64,000 bases of DNA from Telmatactis stephensoni (Eukaryota > Cnidaria > Anthozoa > Actiniaria > Isophelliidae), in NCBI GenBank assembly GCA_029948255.1, contig JALIZF010001710.1, forward strand, positions 124,001 to 188,000. The letters are read 5' to 3'. The notes under the pieces are model-generated. The model saw only the letters and a program-made list of their open reading frames with translations, had not been told where the DNA came from and made no database searches. The first letter of the stretch is position 1. Each line of letters starts with the position of its first letter. The translations under genes were made by a program, and so were the position numbers. Below are positions 56,501-64,000 of this stretch, one piece after another.

Positions 56501-59500
56501 TCTCACAGTACGTCCAGAACGTGTGCAGATATTTGAGTTGTCGATGGGAGTTGATATAGGATTATCATCTTCTAGATCATCACTTTCATCTTCAGAGGCA
56601 CTGTCTGCAGGCTCGTAACATGGTATATGGTATCAGGGATCAAGCCCCAAATTATGGCCAGGATCAGGGATCAGAGGCCAGGGCTCAGGGATCAAATGGA
56701 TGGGATCGAGGATCAGGGACATTGGGTCAAGATCAGGGATCAGCTCAGGTTTTTGCACCAAGGATCAGGGATCAAAAATTTCTAAAAATATGGGCTCAGG
56801 GATCAAAATTTCCGTAAAAACCCGGGATCAGTGAGACGAAAATATTCTATGTTACGAGCCTGCTGTCTGTGCTTTCTATTTCATCATCTTCCTCCTCTTC
56901 ATCGGAATCAATGAATCCCAAAATTTCTTCTTCATCTTTCATCTTTTAAAACTTCCCCACCCCCTATATAGAGCAGCTAAACTTTTTTTGCCCTCTCTAC
57001 CCAATCACCATCCCCCCTCCCCACTAAATAATGAACAGTCCCTAAATTACTTGTTTCTATAAATCAAATTGATATAATCAATAACTAAAGTGGGGTTTGG
57101 AGCACAGTTATAAAATAAATCAAATGATTGTGTATTAATATTATTAGCACACGAACTGATATTTTAATATCAACTTTCTTGCAATGTTTCATTGTCTTAT
57201 TTAATGCCAGATTCAAAGTCACGTGTCAGACGAGTGTCCGCTGACCGATGTACCGTGTAGTTATCAAAACATTGGGTGTAATATTAAGGTAATTACGTGC
57301 TTTATTATTTTTATTATTCTCATTCTTTTCGACTAGCTTCGCTTTGTCTTTATTTGTTTACCATCAAATGTTCGAGACCGGAAGTGAATTAACGTTATTT
57401 ACCCACACTCCCTTTCGGGTAAGTCGCGTAGGCTTTTTTTGTGGCCAAGGGGGATTTTGGGCAACAGCTTGACGGGTCCTTGACCACCACTGAACGTTTC
57501 TATAGAAAATAATAAACTTCGGCAGACCATAACTCTAGCGCTATTCATCGAAACTACTTTTAGTGATTTTGGTGTGCTCTTTTCAATTATTTTGCTTTTG
57601 TTTGATTAAAATTTAAAATGTCTCGCAAGATGTGCGAAATCCCCACTGTCCGTCCATGAATTTTTGAATTGTAACGTTGTTACCACAAATTTTCCCGTCG
57701 TCTCTGATAATTGTACCGTATTGATTTCCTTGATTTTATCAGCAAGTCGGTTTGCTTTGGATTTTGATAAGGCCAATTGTTCGTCCATGAATTTTTGAAT
57801 TGAACGTTACCGCAAGTTTTCCCATCGTCTCTGATAATTGTATTATAGTGGTTTTCCTTGATTTCAGGCCCGTTGCAAGCATATTGAGAGGGGGGTTCGA
57901 TTTTCACCATCATTGGATATATCGGTCAAGCATTGAGTTTTATTGTTTATAAAGTAGCTATACTACCTATATTTTATTCTGAAACGAAAGTGTTTAGGTT
58001 TTGGAAGGTTTTTGTTGATAGGTGTCTAAATGCTCACTCAGTAATTTGGTGTTTCAGTAATATATGCCGATTTTCAAAAATCTCTTAACCGTAAGTAAAT
58101 GTCGGCAAGAACAATACTGAGGCATTCTACGCGATGATTCGGCTGGATAGGGAGTGCTTAAATGAACTGTACAATTATTAGAAGTCACGCTGGTCTTTGG
58201 AAAGTGGAATGAAAATGTTATTAGATAACTATTTTATTTCAGGGACTTTTGTTTCTCCAAATTACGCAAAATTTGTTGAAGACCAGAATTTTAAGCCATG
58301 AAAAATTAGAGAAGAGAAATAGAATCCAATACTGAAAAAAAGGAAAAAGAAAAGAAAAGAAAAAGAAAAAGAAAAAGAAAAAGAAAAAGAAAAAAGAAAA
58401 AAAAAAAAACAGAAAAAAAAATTGTTGGCACTGACAGGACTCGAACCCATTAAGCAAAGAAATTGGTATGCTAATCTTATGCAAAACCCCAAAAAATCGG
58501 CCATGCATCCAGACAAATCGCTGAATCATCGCATGTTACGTATGGGATGGAGATTTCGGCCCCTTCCGCGCTATCCGGTAGAACGCAGCAAGCTTCGCAG
58601 TCAAAGAGGGAGGAAACAGTCGGATCCTAGGCCATAAACAACTGCACCTTACCACTAGGCTCACTGGTCTACTGAGGGATTGGGAGAACACAATAACCTA
58701 GTGTATCGCGTGAATGACTGTCTATTGTTGTGCAAATTACGCAATCCCGTGGCGCAGTTAGAAAACCCTTGAACTGTGAAGCAAATGAGCAGATGTAAGA
58801 GCTGGGTTCGAAACCGGATAGGGCCTTTTTTTAGGTTTTAGTTTTATTTTCTTTTTACTTTTTTCTCCTTTTTTTTCTTCCACAAAATCAAAATTAGCAC
58901 TTGATTTAAAGAGAGAAAAGACAGAAAAAGAAAAAGATTACGAAAAACTAATTATAGAAATGGTGGAAATTCAGTTGTTAAAATAGCTGAAGGTCAGGGG
59001 CGGTTTTGATAAAACCACAATTCACCAGCATTCACCAAAGGCTCATTTGGAGATAGAGACGCAACAATGTGACTGTAGTTTCTTAACTGAAAGTACTAGT
59101 AACCTAAGCTAAACGGCTATTTTCTGTGGGACCGGAGGGGGGACTTGTTCGAACCACCCCAAGCGATGGGTCTGGATTTTATCAGTAAATCGGTTTACTT
59201 TGGATTTTAGGTGCAAAGAAAAGATTTGAATGATCACATTGACAACTATGTGAAACAACATCTTAACATTGCAGTGAAGAAGGTTGTATCACTTGAAAAC
59301 CAGATAGATGAATTGAAGACTCAAATTCCTCCAGCAAACACAATTGAGCACCTTCAAAAGCAAATTGATGAACTGAAAAAGGATACCAATCCCTTTGTAC
59401 ATGTAATGAGTAAGGAGTGCTCGGAATGCGAAGGACACTTCAGCTATATCTGGGAAATCAAGAACTTTAATGATCGAGTAGAGACACAGGGCACAGTTTC

Positions 59501-59906
59501 AAGTAATCCATTTTATACACACAAAAATGGTTATAAACTCAAGATCGATTTGGATTGGCTCTTCAAATCAGTGATATTGAATGTTATACGTGGCGAATAT
59601 GATAACATATTAACCTGGCCTTTTAATGTCGAGAACGTCAAGTTTATCCTGCTGGATCAGTCAACACAAAAGAAGAACATTGATATGGATGCAGCGGTCG
59701 CCTACCCATCGAGGACTGTTCAAAAACCTAAAGAATTCAATGTAACAGTAGCAGTTTGTGGTTTTCGTATGTTTCTAAAAGAACTGGGTTCAGAAAGATA
59801 TAATATGAATAATACACTTTTCCTAAAACTAGAAATCGAGACAAATCCAAACTCAGGTTCAGACCAAAGAGGAAGTGTTCCAATGTTTAGTACATTTTGG
59901 AGTTAA
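53596..59906 (+). CDS. TRAF-family adaptor/E3 ligase (RING, TRAF zinc fingers, coiled coil, MATH), 443 aa
   Basis: Exons 53596-53765, 54324-54372, 54800-54898, 55677-55841, 56171-56245, 57211-57288 and 59211-59906. All have GT-AG and matching phase (1,332 nt). The RING is C27-x2-C30, C42-x-H44, C47-x2-C50 and C62-x2-D65; Asp as the last ligand is the usual TRAF variant. TRAF-type zinc fingers run from ~95 to 212 (KCPHQGCDW, CDNKSC, RCPHC, CPSGCNK, CSYQNIGC). A coiled coil spans ~215-265. The MATH/TRAF-C domain spans ~279-425 (YIWEIKNF, FYTHKNGYKLKI, GEYDNILTWPF). TRAFs link TNF-receptor and Toll/IL-1 type receptors to NF-kB/JNK signalling in the cytoplasm through ubiquitination. The MATH domain lacks the glycine-rich loop after YKL, so it is shortened. 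The closest vertebrate paralogue is not decidable. Introns carry several transposons. Confidence 0.92.
54487..54790. repeat. ~300 bp polypyrimidine (TCTCC)n tract
   Basis: Nearly pure C/T on the coding strand immediately upstream of the acceptor of TRAF exon 3 (54800). It explains Ser/Leu-rich and Arg/Glu-rich frames. It may act as an extended polypyrimidine tract or form a triplex. Confidence 0.9.
55056..55481. mobile_element. MITE, ~426 bp, poly-G ends, CAACT duplication
   Basis: GACCCGGGGGGGGGACTCC is inverted at the right end, and GGGATGCTC pairs with GAGCATCCCC. CAACT flanks both sides (55051-55055 and 55482-55486). The interior repeats CCTAAAAGGTACC about five times. It lies in intron 3 of TRAF. 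Confidence 0.8.
55917..56009. repeat. (GGAA)n microsatellite, ~22 units
   Basis: Long perfect GGAA tract in intron 4 of TRAF. Confidence 0.97.
56250..57042. mobile_element. Harbinger-type element with TAA duplication, abutting a TRAF splice donor
   Basis: GGGACTGTTCATTATTTATG is inverted at the right end (AATAATGAACAGTCCC). TAA flanks both sides (56247-56249 and 57043-57045). On the minus strand the interior reads as an acidic stretch (MKDEEEILGFIDSDEEEE) and then TRSGRTVRS, possibly a relic of a transposase N-terminus. A second element is nested at 56607-56863. Confidence 0.8.
56607..56863. mobile_element. Nested MITE with GGATCAGGGATCA repeats
   Basis: Ends GCAGGCTCGTAACAT and ATGTTACGAGCCTGC are perfectly inverted. 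TGTCT flanks both sides (56602-56606 and 56864-56868). The interior is many copies of GGATCAGGGATCA-like words. Confidence 0.8.
57400..57435. repeat. Fragment of MITE family B
   Basis: CCTTTCGGGTAAGTCGCGTA followed by GGCTTTTT matches the inner part of the 8096-8646 elements (8316-8347). Confidence 0.6.
57650..57880. repeat. Direct duplication in TRAF intron 6
   Basis: CGTCCATGAATTTTTGAATT and CGTCTCTGATAATTGTA occur twice, about 130 bp apart. The first copy also holds a close relative (57732-57766) of the 35 bp that precede the acceptor of TRAF exon 7 (59175-59210). Confidence 0.8.
58333..58412. repeat. (AAAAAG)n tract
   Basis: A-rich hexanucleotide repeat followed by A runs in TRAF intron 6. 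It gives the Phe/Ser-rich frame on the minus strand. Confidence 0.9.
58437..58664 (-). repeat. Pol III promoter-like boxes, SINE-like
   Basis: On the minus strand GAGCCTAGTGGTAAGG (A-box-like, 58649-58664) and ATGGGTTCGAGTCC (B-box, 58437-58450) are followed by a T run. They are about 200 bp apart, much farther than in a tRNA, so this is a tRNA-related repeat at best. Confidence 0.3.
58741..58833 (+). repeat. tRNA-like sequence with Pol III terminator, degenerate
   Basis: CCCGTGGCGCAGTTAG (A-box-like), CTGGGTTCGAAACC (B-box) and a 7-T run after GGGCC are spaced as in a tRNA with a long variable arm. The acceptor and T stems do not pair well, so it is a tRNA-derived repeat or tRNA pseudogene. 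Confidence 0.35.
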
Positions 59907-61280
59907 AATTGTGAAATTGTAAGTTCCAGACAATTCACTTTGAAAACTCCAAGAAATAATAATTTGTTTTGTTTTTGTTACATTCGGTTGTTAATCGGAT
60001 CCGGATTTTTGTTTTTGTTGCAAAGAATTAGTCTCAGCAACAATTACAGATTTTATAAGAAAATCACCATAAAGTCTGCGCACTTCTTACCGAAATAACT
60101 TTGGAGCATATTCCATAAGAAAATGAGTCGAATAGAGAGCCCGCCAAACCAGAGCATAATCATTCACTACACTAAGTTATTAGAAACTAAATAAAACAAA
60201 AAATCGAAAAAGACTGAGTATATAGCTGGATTCCTAGTTTCTAGTTTAGCAATGAGAAGAAACTTTGTATTTGAATAATGGCTCACGCCCGCTCTCTAGC
60301 TTGCAGGCCGTAACTTCCAGTAAACGACCGAAAAATTGAAAGTCGAAAAAGTTTTCTTCGTTGCTTTGTATGCTTTGATTAGAGTGTAAACAATATATCC
60401 GTGAAATACAAATTACTAAGGGCCTAATTATATGAACCTGGCTGGCCCGGTTAAACGAACTGACTTCTTTTGTTTTGTTGCCCCAAGATGTCCCCCAAGG
60501 GAAAAGAAAACAAAAGAAGTCAGCCCGCTTAAGGCAATGCGCTCGCTCATTCGTGCGCATAACGTTTGCGCATGTTTTGCACGCGCGCGCTGATATCGAA
60601 TTTGATTGGGCTTCCTGTGTTCTAAAATATTTCAATATGGCGGACGCCACGTAACAGTATTCAAAGCCTTATAACTTAAAATCTAGCACCGCCACCTATC
60701 CTAATTTTTTGCTTTTTCGACGTATTTTTATCAAAACTAAAACATAAAGGAATAAAAAAAATTCGTCGATAGGTTTATGAGAAAATCGCGAAAAATCCTC
60801 AAAATGAACGTCCGCAATTCGCGCGTAAGTACACCTGATTTTCATCTTTCAATTGCGAATACCCAGCTTTACCTACAAATAAGTGAAGGCATATTACTTT
60901 TCATGATACTTTGTCCACTTGAGCATGTCTGAAAGCCTTTAGTTTGTAAATTTGCAAACACTTACCGTACGCTAGAGGTCGGATTCTGAAATCTGTTGTT
61001 TTCGTTCGAAAAGGCGAGATTTCGCTCTTTTCGAGCTATCATAGCACCAAAACTAGCACCGTGACCCCCCATTTTCTTTATTGATTTGATGTTCTCAAAA
61101 AAAATCTACATAATGATTTATAGAAAAATTCGTCGATAAAAACTCGTGCAAGCCCATTACCTTCATATATATATACTATCAGCTGGCCTTAAATGGTACA
61201 AAATAGTGCTATTTAAACAATAGGAAATAATAGAATTTGCATAAGATAAAATTGCATAATTTAGTTTATATAATAATTGG
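59907..61280. other. TRAF 3' flank and repeat-derived intergenic DNA
   Basis: A polyadenylation signal AATAAA lies near 60190. A hairpin with arms TGACTTCTTTTGTTTTG and CAAAAGAAGTCA sits at about 60459-60521. The word GTGACCCCCCATTTTC (61062) is the reverse complement of one in the TTAA-flanked elements, so a degraded relative is likely. No gene seen. Confidence 0.5.
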
Positions 61281-61595
61281 CATATTACGCGCGCTCTGAT
61301 TGGTCGAACAACCATGTGTGATTAGAGTACACACACATAGATGGCGTCATCGAATCTTACGCGCGCTCTGATTGGTTGGAATGTTTCGATAAATATTATA
61401 TAAAACAGATAGATTCCATTTTTCCGTGCGTCTGTACTCTAATCGATGCACAGAAGACGTCAAAATGTGGTGAGAACAACAGTCACGCCACTCGACTTCG
61501 TCTCGTGGCGTACTTCTTTTTTCTCACCACATTTTGACGTCATCTGTGCATCGATTAGAGTACAGACGCACGGAAAAATGGAATCTATTTGTTAA
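61281..61595. mobile_element. Inverted-repeat element with doubled GCGCGCTCTGATTGGT leader
   Basis: TTACGCGCGCTCTGATTGGT occurs at about 61286 and 61358. It is followed by a palindrome with 64 bp arms (61411-61474 and 61523-61586, e.g. GATTCCATTTTTCCGTGCGT). Same layout as MITE family A and 30941-31228. Confidence 0.75.
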
Positions 61596-61913
61596 ATAAT
61601 TATTTCAAGTATCTGCTGTCAAAAAAGGGGGGACATGTATGACTTTGTGAATATGAAAGTACAAATTAAACGTGGCGATGAATGAGGACATTCACGATCA
61701 AAACAAACGAAAAAATTCAAGACCACTATTAAAAATTACTAAACAACTAAACTGTAGTATAAGAAAAATTCAAGGATTTTTGTGCTTATAGATGAATTAA
61801 TACTTTATAAATTCGTACCTGTTACTGGCCTTGGTTGATTAATTTTTTTCTCGGTATTTTCAAGGACGAAAGTAACTGAAGATTTCCTATTATATTATTA
61901 TTATACTGTAGCG

Positions 61914-62165
61914 ACGTTTTGCTTTGTGTTCTTTGACAGTTGTTATATAACAAAACACTCATTATTTACTGGAACCTCAGGAAAGCAGTATGTTTTGTGG
62001 TCCCTCGACTCCAGGCTGTTTCCCTCGGCTTCGCCTCGGGAAACATCAGAGGTCTCGGGTGTTCATTGTCCATGTTCACGTGATACCCTCTCGCCCAATC
62101 ACAACATGAGAAAAATGGACTTTGACAGATGGTGTATAACAATACGGTTTATTTAACACTTTAGA
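61914..62165. mobile_element. Rearranged relative of the nested element at 27973-28438
   Basis: GCGACGTTTTGCTTTGTGTT and TTTGACAGTTGTTATATAAC match 28373-28428. The block around CTCTCGCCCAATCAC, then TGACAGATGGTGTATAACAA, matches the reverse complement of 27973-28040. Confidence 0.6.
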
Positions 62166-62643
62166 ACTTTGTGATCAAAATTATTATTTTCTTCAGAATA
62201 ACAAAACTTCTTACATATATTTTGCTTAAAATACCTAAATTACATGACCAGATTCCATTTTTAGGGAAAGAAAAGAACCCCTTTTCAAAACCATCACATT
62301 ACAATTACATAAAAGAAGACTCAGACTGGATTTTTTTGAGACTTATTTCCTTTGGACAAGAACGTTTATTATCAATAGAACATATAGGACTTGCTAAATA
62401 TACCAATTGTGGCTTTGCGCGAAGGCGCTCATCAGTGATAGATGAACAGAGAAAAATTAAAACCTCCGTTTGCATGTAACGTCTACCAAAAAATAAGCCC
62501 CGGAGAGAAAATGGCAAATTTATACAATATATATCTCTATATGTAATCAAACTTAAGTTGAGCTTGACTTGTAGCCTGCTTGTGGGGACTGATAACTACT
62601 CTATGTATACATTGTTGGCTATTTTAGTGTTCCAACTCTAGGT
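62166..62643. other. 3' flank of the GPCR gene, no gene seen
   Basis: No family-supported frame. AT-rich, presumably including the 3' untranslated region of the minus-strand receptor. Confidence 0.5.
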
Positions 62644-63562
62644 CTAATCAGCTCCATCGGTCCAGGAGCACTTTTTCTGGTGATGAGTTAGGTTCACTGC
62701 CTGGAATTCCAAGCCAGGAGGTACTGTGTTGTCACGCTGGACTTTGGCCACCGGAAGATTTTTAACGACACTGAGATTTCGTTTTTTGACTGGTAAAACC
62801 CGATTTTTCAGATCATCTGATCCACAAGGCTTTCTGATCAATTGACCTATAGCGTAACGAAATCTTACTGATCTACAAATATAGATGAATGGGTTGGAGG
62901 CACTGGATACAAATAGGAAGTAATTGGTAACATGTCCGATCCATATTGCGGTGTTTGTTCTTGCCATCTCCTGTGGGCTGCCTGCTAAAACAGAATACAA
63001 AATGACTGGTAGATAACATATGATATAAGCTGCAATGGTTAGACCGATGGTATTCGCTGCTCTGGCTTCCATTCTTGCGCGTGCTTCTCTTAAACGAGTT
63101 CCTTGTAGGTCCTGACAGGTTTTTCGTCGTCTTTGAAAACTCTACACAAAAAAGGAATGATTTTAGTATACATTAATTTGAGGTCACTTAGCTACTAGAT
63201 GGCTTCGCACACAGCTTCGAATTTTCCCGCCCAGCTGCCGTCCACCCTCCCCGGTTTAGTTTCTCGCAGGATCGGCAAAAACGGGTTTGTGTAGAACTGA
63301 TTAAAATTTTAAAGTCGAGATTAACGATCACGATGACGACGACGTCAACGACAACAAACCCGCTTCAAAATACTTTTTGTAAATCGAGGATTCGTTGAAA
63401 AGTACGTTTCGTGATTTGGGGCACGACGCCGTGAATGCCCGGACGGGCTACCGAGGGAAAACTATTCTTGAGAAAAAGAGGGAACATAATTAATCTAGAC
63501 GTATATGAAAGCAAGATTTCGAAAGAAACATAGAAAGAAAGAAAAACCAACCAAGCAAGCGC

Positions 63563-63613
<51 letters not shown>

Positions 63614-64000
63614 CAATAATAATAACAAATAACTAATGACACCTTCATCTGTTTCTTAAAGCTGAAACACGTTGACATTGATATTGCCACAAAACCGATA
63701 CCAGAGATGAGACATGCACACAAAGAAGCAGTCTTGCCAACTCGGTGATAATATTCAATTCTGTACTGGTAAGTTGGGATTTCACCAAGGTCAATCTTGA
63801 AAACGGCTAGCGACCAAGGAACAGTAATGGCAATGGCAACCACCCAGACTAGTGCTAAAACAACAGTAATCATCTTCTTATTTTGTTTCAACACGTTGTA
63901 CCTTATGCCTAAGGAAACAGCAAGAAATCGTTCGATGCTCATGGCTAACATACTGAGCAATTTCAAGTTGTTGGTCAGAACATAGCTGGTGGCAAGCGAT
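62644..64000 (-). CDS. Class A (rhodopsin-like) GPCR, 3' part of gene
   Basis: Two exons are visible. One runs from the window edge (64000) to 63643, the other is 63141-62644 ending in TAG. They have GT-AG and match in phase. The first begins within TM3, has ERF at the TM3/loop border (the DRY position), and covers TM4 (VVLALVWVVAIAITVPWSLA) and TM5. The second has a basic third loop, TM6 with CYLP at the usual CWxP place, and TM7 with NPFIY (NPxxY). A short tail ends in TDGAD. The N-terminus with TM1-TM2 lies beyond the window. It is a seven-helix receptor signalling through G proteins at the plasma membrane. The ligand cannot be told; the TM3 and TM6 variants occur in many invertebrate peptide and orphan receptors. 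Confidence 0.9.
63545..63612. repeat. (GCAA)n microsatellite
   Basis: AAGC/GCAA tetranucleotides in the GPCR intron, starting about 30 bp after the donor of the upstream exon. They cause Leu/Ala/Cys-rich frames. Confidence 0.95.

Noticed and set aside
57606..57913. Two minus-strand frames with similar KNSWT segments
   Set aside because: The similarity reflects the local direct duplication in TRAF intron 6. No splice or family support.
58741..58833. Functional tRNA gene
   Set aside because: A and B boxes and a terminator exist, but the acceptor and T stems do not pair.

Overview
The window is nuclear DNA of an invertebrate animal, most likely an anthozoan cnidarian (stony coral or sea-anemone grade). 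This rests on AT-rich, intron-rich genes with GT-AG junctions, a leprecan-type collagen prolyl 3-hydroxylase, a TRAF with RING, zinc fingers and MATH domain, an intronless methyl-end (omega-x type) fatty acid desaturase, and a very dense load of short inverted-repeat transposons. The species assignment is inference. Exon boundaries were placed by eye from splice signals and reading-frame phase and have not been tested against transcripts.

Genes, left to right. (1) The 3' end of a plus-strand U-box E3 ligase gene (864-2084). (2) A minus-strand gene spanning 9492-26632. Eleven exons join in perfect phase into a predicted secreted protein of about 1,527 residues that I do not recognise: signal peptide, a long beta-rich region with two ~310-residue modules, a helical segment, a doubled CxxCPxWxxCC motif and a helical C-terminal region. 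Its introns hold a 5.1 kb CACTA/EnSpm-like element, a 36-bp minisatellite and many MITEs. (3) A minus-strand single-exon fatty acid desaturase (34710-35867). (4) A minus-strand prolyl 3-hydroxylase gene (41356-53119), 11 exons, 710 residues, with all four CXXXC motifs, the HxD...H...R active site and an HIDL C-terminus. (5) A plus-strand TRAF gene (53596-59906), 7 exons, 443 residues, head-to-head with the hydroxylase over 476 bp. (6) The 3' part of a minus-strand class A GPCR (62644 to the right edge).

Between and inside the genes are mostly non-autonomous DNA transposons: Harbinger-type MITEs with 3-bp TTA/TAA duplications, TTAA-flanked foldback elements (one of 1.8 kb with ~0.8 kb arms), nested insertions with visible empty sites, a three-copy hairpin MITE, a tRNA-derived SINE, and a broken non-LTR retrotransposon (PHD-like finger plus APE endonuclease). 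Simple-sequence tracts are frequent.

The genes do not form an operon. The hydroxylase/TRAF pair probably shares a promoter region. The large secreted gene is the best candidate for something undescribed. Most other short open frames are by-products of repeats.
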